Source: Effusibacillus pohliae DSM 22757 (GTDB taxonomy: Bacteria; Bacillota; Bacilli; Tumebacillales; Effusibacillaceae). Taken from it: a stretch of DNA of 64,000 nt. Of the stretch, positions 34,521-43,970 are shown in pieces. Each line of letters begins with the position of its first letter. Position 1 is the stretch's first letter. The DNA lies in assembly GCF_000376225.1 (NCBI RefSeq), contig NZ_AQXL01000124.1, forward strand, positions 18,741 through 82,740. The letters are read 5' to 3'. The notes beneath the pieces were generated by a model that had not been told where the DNA came from, searched no databases, and was given only the letters and a program-made list of their open reading frames with translations. The translations under genes were made by a program, and so were the position numbers.

Positions 34521-35374
34521 GCCGCAGGCTGGCGGACCGGCTGGCAACCGCTTATTTTTGGGCGACCGGCGTTTTGATCGTGTTGATACTCGCATGGTTT
34601 TTGCTACGTATTCTGAGCGACGGGCTGCCGCACCTGTCCTGGAAGTTTATCACCGGCAAGCCGGAGGAAATTCTTGCGGGCGGCGGCGTCGGACCGCAAT
34701 TGTTCAATTCGTTCTATATCCTGTTTTTATCGCTCTTGTTCTCCCTGCCGATCGGCATGGGGGCCGGCATTTATCTGGCGGAGTTCGCGAAACGCAACCG
34801 GTTTACCGAGTTGATTCGCTTGTCGGTGGAGTCGCTGTCCTCGGTTCCTTCCATCGTCTTCGGTTTGTTTGGTTTGCTGGTGTTCGTCACGCTGCTCGGG
34901 TTTAAGTTTTCGATCCTGGCCGGTTCTTTGACGCTGGCGTTGATGAATCTGCCGGTGCTGGTCCGGGTGACGGAAGAGTCGCTGCGGGCGCTTCCCGGTT
35001 CGTATCGGGAAGCGTCGCTCGCTCTCGGTTCGACAAAATGGCAGGCGATCCGCAAAGTGATCCTGCCGGCGGCGCTGCCCAATCTGATCACCGGCCTGAC
35101 GCTGGTGGCCGGCCGGGCATTGGGCGAATCGGCGCTCCTGATCTACACGTCCGGGCTGTCGGTGTCGCGCTTTTATCCGGACTTCAATCCGTTGGCCGCC
35201 GGGGAAACGCTGTCCGTTCACCTGTGGTATGTGCAATCGGCGGCGATCGTGCCCGACGCCAAACAAATCGCGCAGGGCAGCGCGGCGCTCTTGATCATCG
35301 TGGTGTTGCTGTTTAACCTGCTGGTAGCCATTCCAAGCCGTTTGCTGCAGAAACGACTCTCGGGGGGATCCTAA
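34517..35374 (+). CDS. pstA: Phosphate ABC transporter permease PstA
   Basis: This 285-residue permease has six membrane segments, the segment [20 protein letters not shown], the coupling loop [20 protein letters not shown] and [18 protein letters not shown] 34517 overlaps the pstC stop (ATGA) and has GAAGGAGGG before it. Its stop overlaps the pstB start by one base. The longer frame to 34205 lies within pstC and is not used. Confidence 0.96.
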   Translation: MSRRLADRLATAYFWATGVLIVLILAWFLLRILSDGLPHLSWKFITGKPEEILAGGGVGPQLFNSFYILFLSLLFSLPIGMGAGIYLAEFAKRNRFTELIRLSVESLSSVPSIVFGLFGLLVFVTLLGFKFSILAGSLTLALMNLPVLVRVTEESLRALPGSYREASLALGSTKWQAIRKVILPAALPNLITGLTLVAGRALGESALLIYTSGLSVSRFYPDFNPLAAGETLSVHLWYVQSAAIVPDAKQIAQGSAALLIIVVLLFNLLVAIPSRLLQKRLSGGS

Positions 35375-36138
35375 TGAACGCGGCAGCAGAGAAAATTCGC
35401 GTCGAAAAATTGAACCTGTTCTACGGGCAAAACCAGGCCCTGTTTGACATCGATTTCACTGTCAAAAGCAACTCGGTGACCGCATTGATCGGGCCGTCCG
35501 GCTGTGGCAAATCCACTTTTTTGCGGACGCTGAACCGGATGAACGACCTGATCGACGGCGTGAAAATCAGCGGCCGCGTGTTTGTCGACGGCGAGAATGT
35601 GTACGCCCCGGAGACAGATATCGTCTCGCTTCGCAAGCGGGTCGGCATGGTGTTTCAGCGGCCGAACCCGTTTCCGATGAGCATCTATGACAACATCGCG
35701 TACGGGCCGCGGATTCACGGAATTAAGAAAAAATCGCTGCTCGACGAGATCGTCGAACAAAGCCTGATGCAAGCGGCACTCTGGGACGAAGTGAAAGACC
35801 GGCTGCACAAGTCGGCGCTCGGCTTGTCTGGCGGACAGCAGCAGCGGCTGTGCATCGCCCGGCTGCTGGCTGTTGAGCCGGAAGTGCTGCTGATGGATGA
35901 ACCGACGTCCGCGCTCGACCCGATCTCGACACTGAAAGTGGAAGAGCTGACGCAGACACTGAAAGAACATTATACGATCATCATCGTCACCCACAATATG
36001 CAACAGGCGGCGCGAATTTCCGATGTGACGGCGTTTTTCCTGAACGGATACCTGATTGAAGCAGGTGAGACGGATCAAATTTTCACAGCGCCGGCCGATC
36101 AGCGCACGGAGGACTACATCACCGGCCGCTTCGGGTGA
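35374..36138 (+). CDS. pstB: Phosphate ABC transporter ATP-binding protein PstB
   Basis: A 254-residue ATPase with Walker [10 protein letters not shown] followed by [10 protein letters not shown], typical of PstB, Q-loop [20 protein letters not shown], signature [15 protein letters not shown] and Walker [13 protein letters not shown]. The PstB-specific [13 protein letters not shown] and C-terminal EDYITGRFG are present. The start ATG shares one base with the pstA stop (TAATG). It powers PstCA. Confidence 0.97.
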   Translation: MNAAAEKIRVEKLNLFYGQNQALFDIDFTVKSNSVTALIGPSGCGKSTFLRTLNRMNDLIDGVKISGRVFVDGENVYAPETDIVSLRKRVGMVFQRPNPFPMSIYDNIAYGPRIHGIKKKSLLDEIVEQSLMQAALWDEVKDRLHKSALGLSGGQQQRLCIARLLAVEPEVLLMDEPTSALDPISTLKVEELTQTLKEHYTIIIVTHNMQQAARISDVTAFFLNGYLIEAGETDQIFTAPADQRTEDYITGRFG

Positions 36139-36176
36139 CCGATCAACCGATTGCAAACAAGGAGTGAACCGCTCTG

Positions 36177-36836
36177 ATGGATACACGTTCGAATTTTCAC
36201 CAATCGCTGGATGAATTGCAGGCCGATCTGTTGAAGATGGGCACGCTGGTAGAAGAAGCGATCTACCAGGCGGTCAAATCGCTGGCAAAAATGGATGTGA
36301 AGCTGGCCCAGTCGACGATCGACCAGGACGACCGGATCGACCGCATGATGCTGTTGGTCGAGGAGCGCTGCCTGCGGCTGATCGCCCTGCAGCAGCCGAT
36401 GGCAAGCGACCTGCGGACGATCGGCATGGCGATGAAAATCGTCACCGACCTGGAACGGATCGCGGACCACGCCGTCGATATCGCGAAAACCACCATCCGC
36501 CTGTCGGGCGAACAACTGGTCAAGCCGCTGGTCGACATCCCGCGCATGGCCGATATGGCGAAGGAGATGCTGCGCGATGCGCTCAATTCGTTTATCGGGC
36601 GGGATGTGGCGCTGGCGGAAGGGTTGGCCGCCAAAGATGATCAGGTAGACCAGCTGTATGCGGCGATTTTTCAGGAGATTCTCGGCCTGATGGGCAGCGA
36701 CCTGGCGACCAACCGGCAGCTGACCCACCTGTTGATGGTCGCCCGCTATCTGGAACGGGTGGCCGACCATGCAACCAATATCGGAGAATGGGTCATTTAT
36801 ATGCTGACGGGCCGACGGCAGGACCTGAATCTGTAG
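36177..36836 (+). CDS. phoU: Phosphate signalling protein PhoU
   Basis: A 219-residue protein of two three-helix PhoU domains. Each holds acidic ladders that bind metal clusters, such as DDRIDRMMLLVEERCLRL and RTIGMAMKIVTDLERIADHA in the first and LLMVARYLERVADHATNIGE in the second. PhoU links PstSCAB activity to the PhoR kinase and dampens phosphate uptake and the Pho response when phosphate is ample. It follows pstB after 38 bases with AAGGAGTG as ribosome-binding site. Confidence 0.96.
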   Translation: MDTRSNFHQSLDELQADLLKMGTLVEEAIYQAVKSLAKMDVKLAQSTIDQDDRIDRMMLLVEERCLRLIALQQPMASDLRTIGMAMKIVTDLERIADHAVDIAKTTIRLSGEQLVKPLVDIPRMADMAKEMLRDALNSFIGRDVALAEGLAAKDDQVDQLYAAIFQEILGLMGSDLATNRQLTHLLMVARYLERVADHATNIGEWVIYMLTGRRQDLNL

Positions 36837-36873
36837 CGGTTCACTTGCACCCCCGTGGGTAGGAATCGAAATC

Positions 36874-36918
36874 TTAACAAAAACTTTACAAAAAGCGTCT
36901 TGCGAAATCCATTATAAT
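36874..36918 (+). promoter_or_regulatory. Probable PhoP half-sites and promoter of the DUF47-PiT operon
   Basis: TTAACA at 36874-36879 and TTTACA at 36885-36890 are spaced 11 bases apart; TATAAT lies at 36913-36918. No proper -35 box is seen, which fits an activator-dependent promoter. Only two good half-sites are present, placed further upstream than in the other two PhoP boxes of the window. Confidence 0.55.
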
Positions 36919-36965
36919 AACAATGGTTCGACATCATTTCACGATTCCCACGGGGGGTACTATTT

Positions 36966-37577
36966 GTGTTCAAAAAGCAAAACCAGTTTTTTGACATGTT
37001 GGTGCAAGTGACGGAGAACATCTCGGCTGCCGCGGCCGCTTTTCAAAAAGGGCTGGAATCCTACCATTCCGGCGAGCAGTTGTACGCAGTGATCAAACCG
37101 TTTGAAGACAACGGCGATGAGTTGACCCACCAGATCATCCGGGCGTTGAACGCCGCCTACATGACACCGATCGACCGGGAAGACATTCTGGCGCTCGCCA
37201 CAACGCTGGATGATATTCTGGATGGTCTGGAAGCTGCTTCCAACCGGTTCGATATGTTTCACATCGAGGCGGTCGACAGCTTCATGCTCGATTTTGCGGC
37301 CAATATCGTGGAATGTTCCGTGCAGTTGGAGCAGGCCATGAAAGCGTTGAATAAAAAGAAAATGCTGGAGATCCGCCAATACACGGTGCGGTTGAACGAG
37401 TTGGAAAACGTCGGGGACAAGCTGATGCGGGACTCCGTCAAATCGCTGTTCGCCCGCACGACAGACCCCGTGGAAATTATCCGGCTCAAAGAAGTGTACG
37501 AGATGCTTGAAGGAGTGTCCGACAGTTGCGAGGACGTGGCGGACATCCTGGAATCGATCGTCATGACAAACGCGTAA
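36966..37577 (+). CDS. DUF47/PhoU-like accessory protein of the PiT transporter
   Basis: A 203-residue, all-helical protein of the DUF47 (TIGR00153) family, distantly related to PhoU: QFFDMLVQVTENISAAAAAF, DNGDELTHQIIRALNAAYMT, DREDILALATTLDDILDGLE and the C-terminal LEGVSDSCEDVADILESIVM. Its acidic HE/DD positions probably bind metal. Genes of this family almost always lie next to PiT phosphate transporters and modulate them. GTG 36966 follows CGGGGGG. It is 13 bases before the transporter gene. Confidence 0.93.
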   Translation: MFKKQNQFFDMLVQVTENISAAAAAFQKGLESYHSGEQLYAVIKPFEDNGDELTHQIIRALNAAYMTPIDREDILALATTLDDILDGLEAASNRFDMFHIEAVDSFMLDFAANIVECSVQLEQAMKALNKKKMLEIRQYTVRLNELENVGDKLMRDSVKSLFARTTDPVEIIRLKEVYEMLEGVSDSCEDVADILESIVMTNA

Positions 37578-37590
37578 GGAGGATTTTGTC

Positions 37591-38577
37591 ATGACGCTGA
37601 TCATCCTGATTGTGATACTGGCACTTGTATTTGATTTTATCAACGGGTTTCACGATACGGCCAACGCGATCGCCACATCCGTCTCGACAAAGGCTTTGCC
37701 ACCCCGCATTGCGGTAATTTACGCGGCCGTGTTGAACTTTGTCGGAGCGCTTTTCTTCACCGGCGTGGCGAAATCGATCGGCGGCAAAATCGCCGATCCG
37801 TCGAAAATCGCAAACGGCGTGGAAATCGTGATCGCTACCCTGATCGCGGCGATCGCCTGGAACCTGATTACCTGGTACTATGGGATTCCTTCTTCTTCCT
37901 CGCACGCGCTGATCGGCTCCCTGACCGGAGCGGTGCTTGCGGGGGCCGGTTTGCACGGCGTGAACTGGGGAGGATTTTCGTCGATTTTGCAAGCTCTCGT
38001 GTTGTCGCCGATCCTGGCTTTTGCAGTCGGCTTTGTCATCATGAACGTTTTAAAGTTGATCGTGCAAAATCTGTCCCCGCACCGGATTAACAAATGGTTT
38101 CGGGTGCTACAGATTTTTGCCGCAGGCATGCAGTCGTTCTCGCATGGCGGCAACGACGCCCAGAAAGCGATGGGGATCATCGTGTTTGCCCTGGTCGCGG
38201 GCGGATTCCAGTCGACGCTGGATGTTCCGCTTTGGGTAAAAATCTTGGCGGCGCTGGCGATGGGACTCGGCACATCGGTCGGCGGCTGGCGGATTATCAA
38301 GACGGTCGGCTCGAAGATTATCCGTATGGAGCCGGTCAACGGATTTGCGGCTGACCTGACATCGTCCATCGTGATTCAAGGCGCGACCGCTTTGACGCTG
38401 CCGGTTTCGACCACGCACGTCGTATCCTCGGCGGTGATGGGTACGGGTGCGGCGAAACAATTCCGCGCGGTGAAATGGGAAGTGGCCGGGCGCATCGTTC
38501 TCACCTGGCTGATCACGATTCCGATTTGCGCCGTGCTGGCGGGCGTTTGTTACAAATTGATCGACATTTTCATGTAA
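37591..38577 (+). CDS. Low-affinity inorganic phosphate transporter, PiT family
   Basis: This 328-residue protein has about ten membrane segments and the two inverted PiT signatures: DFINGFHDTANAIATSVSTK near the N-terminus and SHGGNDAQKAMGIIVFALVA in the second half, plus VSTTHVVSSAVMGTGAAK. PiT proteins move metal-phosphate complexes with protons or sodium. AAGGAGG lies before ATG 37591. The presence of PiT beside Pst under the same regulator suggests that both are used during phosphate limitation. Confidence 0.96.
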   Translation: MTLIILIVILALVFDFINGFHDTANAIATSVSTKALPPRIAVIYAAVLNFVGALFFTGVAKSIGGKIADPSKIANGVEIVIATLIAAIAWNLITWYYGIPSSSSHALIGSLTGAVLAGAGLHGVNWGGFSSILQALVLSPILAFAVGFVIMNVLKLIVQNLSPHRINKWFRVLQIFAAGMQSFSHGGNDAQKAMGIIVFALVAGGFQSTLDVPLWVKILAALAMGLGTSVGGWRIIKTVGSKIIRMEPVNGFAADLTSSIVIQGATALTLPVSTTHVVSSAVMGTGAAKQFRAVKWEVAGRIVLTWLITIPICAVLAGVCYKLIDIFM

Positions 38578-38610
38578 GGGCGAAAACCTCTCATTCTGGA
38601 GGTGGAGCGG

Positions 38611-39306
38611 ATGCCCCAGCGCGTCCTGGTGGTGGATGACGAACAATCGATCCAAAAATTGGTTGAGTACAATCTGCGGCAGGCAGGCTACGAGGTGTCG
38701 ACGGCTGACAATGGCATGCAAGCCCTCGAACTGATCCGCGCCGACCGGCCGGATTTGGTGATTCTCGACCTGATGCTGCCGGGCCTCGGCGGAATGGAAG
38801 TATGCCAGCAGCTGCGCAAAGACGGAATTTCCATCCCGATCATCATGCTGACTGCAAGGGATGACGAAGTTGACCGGATTCTCGGGCTGGAGATGGGGGC
38901 GGACGATTATGTGACCAAACCGTTTTCGCCGCGGGAACTGGTGGCCCGGGTGAAAGCGGTGCTGCGCCGCTCCGCCGACGAGCCGGGCGGAGGCGACGGG
39001 ATCATCCACTGCGGCGAGATCACGATCGATGCGAACAAGTATGAGGTAAGGCTGCGCGGCGAGCGCATCGATCTGACGCCCCGCGAATTTGAACTGCTGC
39101 ATTATTTGGCGAAAAATATGGACCGTGTGCTGAGCCGCGATCATTTGCTGGATAAAGTGTGGGGATACGAATTTGTCGGCGATACCCGCATTGTGGACGT
39201 GCATATCTCGCACCTGCGGGAAAAGCTCGAGAAAGAACCGAAAAACCCGGAATACATCAAGACGGTGCGCGGCGTCGGGTATAAGCTGGTAGCGGGAGAG
39301 GCGTGA
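38611..39306 (+). CDS. phoP: Phosphate-response regulator PhoP (OmpR/PhoB family)
   Basis: A 231-residue regulator. The receiver domain has VLVVDDEQSIQKLVEYNLRQ, ILDLMLPGLGG with the phospho-accepting Asp, MLTARDDE and YVTKPFSPREL. The winged-helix domain has LTPREFELLHYLAKN and VWGYEFVGDTRIVDVHISHL with GVGYKL at the end. ATG 38611 follows GGAGG. Adjacent phosphate genes carrying 11-base repeats strongly suggest PhoP rather than another OmpR-type regulator. Confidence 0.93.
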   Translation: MPQRVLVVDDEQSIQKLVEYNLRQAGYEVSTADNGMQALELIRADRPDLVILDLMLPGLGGMEVCQQLRKDGISIPIIMLTARDDEVDRILGLEMGADDYVTKPFSPRELVARVKAVLRRSADEPGGGDGIIHCGEITIDANKYEVRLRGERIDLTPREFELLHYLAKNMDRVLSRDHLLDKVWGYEFVGDTRIVDVHISHLREKLEKEPKNPEYIKTVRGVGYKLVAGEA

Positions 39307-39307
39307 C

Positions 39308-41095
39308 GTGAAAGGAATTCGCGGACGGATCACCTGGACCAATCTGATCTTGATCGTTGTCACCCTGCTGATTTCCGGTGTGTTCACGCTGCGCTTCATT
39401 GAGACCGTCTATATGGAAAATTTGCGCAAAGCGTTGGTGGACGAAGCCAGACTGACGGCAAGCTGGGTGTCACCTTACATGGTGGCACCTGACGCGTATT
39501 TGCGGCAGATCGGCGAAGTGGCCGGGAGAGCGAACGTTGTCACCGGCAAACGCATCACGTTGTACGAGCCCGGTGGCCGTCCGGTTTACGATACTGCGCT
39601 GCAACCGGCCGGGACGGAAAGGGGCACCCCGGAAGTCGAGCAAGCGTTGCGCGGCCAGGAGGGAAGCGATGTCCGGCTCGACCCTGGGAAAGGGACGAAT
39701 GTCCTGTTTGTGGCGATCCCGATCACTGCCGGGCCGAATCTTCTTGGCGCTGTGCGGATCGGCATCCCTCTGTCCGGTGTCTACCGGGAACTGGGCAGTG
39801 CGTTGGGATCGTTTGGCGTTTCGCTGTTGGTAGTGGCGATTTTGTCATCGCTCGTCGGAATGTATTTTGCCTCCGGGATCGCACGGCCGATCGAAGAGAT
39901 TACGCGGGTCACGCGGCGGATTGCCGATGGGGCTTTTGACGAACGGGTGCGCCATTGGAGCCGGGATGAGCTGGGGGTGCTCGGCGAGTCGGTCAACCTG
40001 ATGGCCAGCCGCCTGGCGGAGCAGATTGAAGATTTGACGCAGGAGAAAAGCAAGCTGGAAGCGATTATCGCCAGCATGGAATCGGGTGTGATGGTGGTCG
40101 ACCGGGCGGGCCGGATCCGGGTGGTCAACCGGGCGACGGAAAATCTGCTGCGCCACCCCGGCCGCCAACTGCTCGGTCAATGGCACTGGGAAGTCGGCCG
40201 CTCTTACGGCCTGTCGTCGATGATCGATGAGGTACTGCTAACTGGCGAGCCGCGCCGCAAGGAAATCGTCCTGATGGCGCCGGCCGAAACCAATGTGGAG
40301 GTGTACGCCGCCCCAATCAAAGGGAAAAATGAGTCGATCACCGGCGCGGTGGTGGTGCTGCACGATGTGTCAAAATGGCGACGAGTGGAACAGATGCGCA
40401 CCGAGTTTGTGGCCAACGTCTCGCACGAATTGCGGACGCCGATCACTGCGGTCAAAGGCTTTGCCGAGACGTTGCTCGACGGGGCGCTCGAGGATCCCGA
40501 GCTGCGGCGCCAGTTTATCAAAATCATCTACGAAGAGTCGGACCGGCTGAGCCGGTTGGTCAACGATCTGCTCGAACTGTCGAAGATTGAGTCGGGGCAC
40601 GCGGTCTTGCAATTTGAACGATGCGACATCACCGATCTCGTGCGGACGACCGTCGATAAGCTGGTTCTGCAAGCGAAGCAGCACGGATTGACGCTGCAGG
40701 CGCATCTGCCGGAACAGCCGGTGTTTGCGGAAGTGGCGCGGGATCGTGTGTCGCAAGTGCTGATCAACTTGATCGGCAACGCCATTTCCTACACGCCGGA
40801 AGGCGGCCGGATCGACGTGGATCTGGAAGAAGGACGGGAGTGGATTACAGTTCGCGTGAGAGATACGGGAATCGGTATTCCGAAAGAGGACCTGCCTCGT
40901 CTATTTGAGCGATTTTACCGGGTGGACAAAGCGCGCGCCCGCCGTTCCGGCGGCACCGGGCTGGGGCTTGCGATCGTCAAGCATATCGTCGAGGCGCACG
41001 GCGGGACCGTGCATGTGGAGAGTGAGCTTGGCGCAGGCAGCACATTCTCATTCGCGCTGCCAAAGCGGCAGGGGGATGAGGAGGCAGGTTTGTGA
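39308..41095 (+). CDS. phoR: Phosphate-response sensor histidine kinase PhoR
   Basis: A 595-residue membrane kinase: TM1 at about residues 11-30, an extracellular domain, TM2 at about 160-185, then HAMP ([20 protein letters not shown]), PAS ([20 protein letters not shown]), HisKA with [20 protein letters not shown], and the ATPase domain with [36 protein letters not shown] and [22 protein letters not shown] 39308 begins one base after the phoP stop. It phosphorylates PhoP when phosphate is scarce. A terminator follows. Confidence 0.94.
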   Translation: MKGIRGRITWTNLILIVVTLLISGVFTLRFIETVYMENLRKALVDEARLTASWVSPYMVAPDAYLRQIGEVAGRANVVTGKRITLYEPGGRPVYDTALQPAGTERGTPEVEQALRGQEGSDVRLDPGKGTNVLFVAIPITAGPNLLGAVRIGIPLSGVYRELGSALGSFGVSLLVVAILSSLVGMYFASGIARPIEEITRVTRRIADGAFDERVRHWSRDELGVLGESVNLMASRLAEQIEDLTQEKSKLEAIIASMESGVMVVDRAGRIRVVNRATENLLRHPGRQLLGQWHWEVGRSYGLSSMIDEVLLTGEPRRKEIVLMAPAETNVEVYAAPIKGKNESITGAVVVLHDVSKWRRVEQMRTEFVANVSHELRTPITAVKGFAETLLDGALEDPELRRQFIKIIYEESDRLSRLVNDLLELSKIESGHAVLQFERCDITDLVRTTVDKLVLQAKQHGLTLQAHLPEQPVFAEVARDRVSQVLINLIGNAISYTPEGGRIDVDLEEGREWITVRVRDTGIGIPKEDLPRLFERFYRVDKARARRSGGTGLGLAIVKHIVEAHGGTVHVESELGAGSTFSFALPKRQGDEEAGL

Positions 41096-41114
41096 TTGCC
41101 GGCACTTCAATCAA

Positions 41115-41151
41115 AGCCCCGGATCGTTTGAGCAGTCAATCCGGGGTTTTT
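41115..41151 (+). terminator. Terminator after phoR
   Basis: CCCCGGAT at 41117-41124 pairs with ATCCGGGG at 41139-41146, then TTTTTATAG. The minus-strand toxin gene ends inside it at 41150. Confidence 0.88.
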
Positions 41152-41542
41152 ATAGTTCCTCACAATGTTCTTCGATGATCGATACAATTTGTGAGAAACT
41201 GTACACACGATTCACAACATCGACCGTAAAATCTTCTGCTAATCTCGGTTCCATGACAAACTCATACCCGTTATAATTTAGAAACTGGAGCAACGCGAGG
41301 AACGCGGTTCGCTTGTTGGCATTGTGAAATGGATGGTTCTGGGCCAACGATTCAAACAATGCAGTTGCTTTCTCGAAAATTGTTTTATATGCATCTTCAC
41401 CAAAAATGGATTGTTTTGGCCGATTGATCGCTGAGTCAAGCAGTGCAGGGGATTTCACGCTTTTTTGTTCGCCGGGGGAAGTGTTTTCGATTACATAGAT
41501 GTTGATTGCGACAACCTCTTGCCAGGTCAAGTAGACAACCAT
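41150..41542 (-). CDS. Doc-type (Fic fold) toxin
   Basis: The protein has 130 residues. Its central motif HPFHNANKRTAFLALLQFL (His70 to Arg78) matches the Doc motif HxFx(D/N)(A/G)NKR. In Doc of phage P1 this loop phosphorylates elongation factor Tu and stops translation. The N-terminal YLTWQEVVAINIYVIE and length (Doc is 126 residues) also fit. ATG 41542 shares one base with the stop of the upstream antitoxin gene. The partner is an AbrB-type protein, not the Phd-type partner of P1 Doc. Confidence 0.92.
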   Translation of the reverse strand: MVVYLTWQEVVAINIYVIENTSPGEQKSVKSPALLDSAINRPKQSIFGEDAYKTIFEKATALFESLAQNHPFHNANKRTAFLALLQFLNYNGYEFVMEPRLAEDFTVDVVNRVYSFSQIVSIIEEHCEEL

Positions 41543-41790
41543 TATCGATTTTTAAGACCTTCGATGGTTTCGCGATATTTCTTCATGTTTTTGTCGAGGG
41601 TCGCAAAAAACTCGGGGTTGAATCCTTCCGGCACTTCCACACGCGGTTTCATCTTGCGGATCACAATTTCACCCGCTTCCGGCCGTACTACCACGTCCAC
41701 TTCATCGCCTAATCCCAACCCGATTTGTTTCAAAGCATCCGTCAAGGACACTCCCAAGCTGCTGCCGAAACGGGTTACTTTACGATTCAT
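41542..41790 (-). CDS. AbrB/SpoVT-domain antitoxin
   Basis: The protein has 82 residues. The first half is a swapped-hairpin AbrB domain (KVTRFGSSLGVSLTDALKQI, LGLGDEVDVVVRPEAGEIVI), which binds DNA; the second half (EVPEGFNPEFFATLDKNMKK) probably wraps the toxin. The start is taken at 41790 because GGAG lies eight bases before it; ATG at 41796 or 41808 is possible. It precedes the Doc gene in a two-gene operon, and such antitoxins usually repress their own promoter. Confidence 0.88.
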   Translation of the reverse strand: MNRKVTRFGSSLGVSLTDALKQIGLGLGDEVDVVVRPEAGEIVIRKMKPRVEVPEGFNPEFFATLDKNMKKYRETIEGLKNR

Positions 41791-41857
41791 TGTCATTGCT
41801 CCATTCATCTGTATTTTTCTTCTATCCTCCCCTATACGGTAATGTTGTTATACGTAT

Positions 41858-41870
41858 TATAATCATTATA
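41858..41870. promoter_or_regulatory. Palindrome in the toxin-antitoxin promoter region
   Basis: TATAAT-C-ATTATA is a perfect 13-base palindrome in an A+T-rich stretch before the antitoxin gene; it also provides -10 boxes on both strands. It is a candidate operator for the AbrB-type antitoxin. Confidence 0.45.
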
Positions 41871-41938
41871 TTATACTGAAAGCAAGGAGGGAAGTGAAAA
41901 ATTTCTGACGATAGAAAATGGGTGATTGCCCTCCGATT

Positions 41939-41947
41939 TGCTATAAT
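41939..41947 (+). promoter_or_regulatory. Extended -10 promoter of degV
   Basis: TGCTATAAT at 41939-41947 is an extended -10 element (TG-N-TATAAT) 38 bases before the degV start. A clear -35 is not seen, as is common for this promoter type. Confidence 0.55.
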
Positions 41948-41984
41948 AGGCTACAAATGGAATTTGCGAAGGAGGTCCCTTTTG

Positions 41985-42836
41985 ATGGCGAAAATTGCGA
42001 TCGTCACCGACAGCACTGCCTACCTGCCGGATGATTACATAGAGAAGAACCGAATCACGGTGGTTCCATTGTCGGTCAATTTTGGAACGGAAACCAGGCG
42101 GGAGGGCATCGATATCAAAACGCGTGAATTTTATGACATGCTGCCGCGGTTGAAAGAACTGCCCACCACCTCGCAGCCTGCCGTCGGGGAGTTCGTGCAG
42201 GCGTTCGAGTCGCTCGTCAAGACGTACGATACGGTCATCGGCATGTTCCTCTCTTCCGGTTTGTCAGGCACGTACAATGCGGCCAAGACTGCCGCCGAGA
42301 TGGTCGGCGGGGATATCACTGTGATCGACTCGAAGATCACCAGTTATCCGCTGGCACGGATGGTGATGGAAGCGGTCGACATGCGGGATGCGGGGAAGAG
42401 CAAGGAGGAGATCGTGTCCCGCGTGCAGCAGATCGTCGACAACGTGAAAGGCTATTTTGTCGTCGATTCGCTCGAACATCTGCACAAGGGCGGCCGCATC
42501 TCCGGTGTCTCCGCACTGGTCGGTTCCCTGCTGCAGATCAAGCCGGTTTTGTACGTAACGGAGGAAGGCAAGCTCGACCTGTTGGACAAAGTTCGCACCA
42601 AGCGGAAGGCGCTCGACCGGTTGGTCAGCCTGCTCCGGGAGGACAAGCAGGCCCAGCCGGATCTCCCGATCCGGCTGGCGGTTGTCTACACGCAGGATGA
42701 ACAGGCGGCGAGAGAGTTCCAGGACCGGATTCGCCAGGAATTCCCCGATGTCGAACCGGATTTGAGCGAGCTGGGCCCGGTGATCGGGACACACGTCGGC
42801 CCGGGCATGCTGGCGATTTGCTATTATTTGGGATGA
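41985..42836 (+). CDS. degV: DegV-family fatty-acid-binding protein
   Basis: The protein has 283 residues. DegV signatures are IAIVTDSTAYLPDDYI at the start, LPTTSQPAVGEFVQAF, MFLSSGLSGTYNAAKTAAEM (the Ser-rich loop that holds the fatty-acid carboxylate), and LEHLHKGGRISGVSALVGSL with the C-terminal GPVIGTHVGPGMLAICYYLG. These proteins bind fatty acids and, in the FakB group, present them to a fatty acid kinase. In Bacillus degV lies between degU and the comF operon, whereas here it is next to comFC only. ATG 41985 follows AAGGAGG. Confidence 0.95.
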   Translation: MAKIAIVTDSTAYLPDDYIEKNRITVVPLSVNFGTETRREGIDIKTREFYDMLPRLKELPTTSQPAVGEFVQAFESLVKTYDTVIGMFLSSGLSGTYNAAKTAAEMVGGDITVIDSKITSYPLARMVMEAVDMRDAGKSKEEIVSRVQQIVDNVKGYFVVDSLEHLHKGGRISGVSALVGSLLQIKPVLYVTEEGKLDLLDKVRTKRKALDRLVSLLREDKQAQPDLPIRLAVVYTQDEQAAREFQDRIRQEFPDVEPDLSELGPVIGTHVGPGMLAICYYLG

Positions 42837-42843
42837 AGCTTTG

Positions 42844-43683
42844 ATGAGCCTGCGCGATTATTGGGAAACGTTTTTGGGACTCCTGTTTCCGCAGGAACGC
42901 TCCTGCATCGCCTGCCGGGGTCCGTTGCCCGAAACGGACCTGCCCGGACAGGGATGGGGTCGGGAACCGGCGAACGGGCGACAACTGTGGCCGAAGGGCG
43001 AAGCGGGAGCGAATGGTCGGGATGGATTGCCACTGACGCTCGAGGAAGGTCAATGGCTACCGGAAAAGGAACTGTGCGCCCGATGCCAGTCAGTGCTTCT
43101 TCCGATTGAACCGCCCCTGTGCCTGCTCTGCGGACGCCACCTGTCGGAACCGGGACGCTGCCCGGAATGCGAGCGGGAAACATCGTTTGTCCTGTCCCGA
43201 TCCTTCGGCAAATACGAAGGAGTTCTCCGCGATTTGCTGCACCGCTTCAAATTTTCCCGCGAAGAGGATCTTGGCATTGTGTTGGGCGCTTGTTTGCAGG
43301 CCGCGTGGGATCTGCACATGGCCCATTTTCCGATCGATTGGCTGGTGCCGGTCCCCATCCACCCGGAACGCTTGAAGGAACGCGGTTACAACCAGGCGGA
43401 GCGGCTTGCCCTGCAGCTCTCCTCCTATTCGAAAATCCCCTGTCTGCCCGCACTGCGACGAACTCTCTACTTGAAAGGCCAAGCTACAAGAGATCGCCGG
43501 GAACGGCTGAAAGCATTGCAAGGAACGTATGTTTGCGATCCGGATTTTTCGGACCGGATTTGCGGTGCCTGCATCCTGTTGGTGGACGATATCTACACGA
43601 CCGGTTCGACGGCGGAAGCTTGCGCCCATGCACTGCGGCAGGCAGGCGCGGGGCAGGTGTATGTGCTGACGGTTGCGAGATAG
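42844..43683 (+). CDS. comFC: ComF family protein (amidophosphoribosyltransferase-like)
   Basis: The protein has 279 residues. An N-terminal zinc-ribbon-like region has C-x-x-C pairs (CIACRGPLP, CARCQ, CLLCGRH, CPEC). The C-terminal phosphoribosyltransferase fold holds VPVPIHPERLKERGYNQAER and the PRPP loop ILLVDDIYTTGSTAEACAHA. In Bacillus ComFC is needed for DNA uptake in competent cells. An extra Gly/Arg-rich stretch of about 30 residues between the first and second Cys pairs is unusual. ATG 42844 is eight bases after the degV stop. comFA is not next to it here. Confidence 0.92.
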   Translation: MSLRDYWETFLGLLFPQERSCIACRGPLPETDLPGQGWGREPANGRQLWPKGEAGANGRDGLPLTLEEGQWLPEKELCARCQSVLLPIEPPLCLLCGRHLSEPGRCPECERETSFVLSRSFGKYEGVLRDLLHRFKFSREEDLGIVLGACLQAAWDLHMAHFPIDWLVPVPIHPERLKERGYNQAERLALQLSSYSKIPCLPALRRTLYLKGQATRDRRERLKALQGTYVCDPDFSDRICGACILLVDDIYTTGSTAEACAHALRQAGAGQVYVLTVAR

Positions 43684-43970
43684 GGGGGTGTATGGAATCG
43701 GGTCTGGTCGAAAAGCAAATTTTTCATTAGGCTATTTTCGAAAATTGTTTCCATTGACACACAACCTAAGGCTATGGCAAATATAGGTTAAGAAACATTG
43801 TTTTCTGGAAGCTGCTTTCTGTAGGGGGGCAGCGGACGCCGTGAATGCACGCCGCGCTTGGCGATGGACTCGTCATGCAACTCACGGGTTGTCGCAAAGC
43901 AACAAGCCTTGCGATAACAGCGGATGGGGTTGACTATAATCGGATTGGCCAAAACAGGGGGTGCCCGGAT
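43684..43970. other. 287-base intergenic region before the flagellar genes
   Basis: It holds a hairpin (TCGCAA at 43892-43897 with TTGCGA at 43909-43914) and a TATAAT at 43935-43940 that could be the -10 box for yvyF. No protein gene is seen, and no riboswitch family was recognised. Confidence 0.5.

Noticed and set aside
38107..39399. 430-codon minus-strand frame over pit and phoP
   Set aside because: It crosses two real genes on the other strand and has no family motif.
41150..41542. Fic-type AMP-transferase
   Set aside because: The motif ends NKR after HPFHNA, lacking the second Gly-Asn-Gly-Arg part of Fic enzymes; the Doc form fits better.
43684..43970. Riboswitch before yvyF
   Set aside because: One hairpin is present but no known aptamer core was recognised; left as unassigned intergenic sequence.
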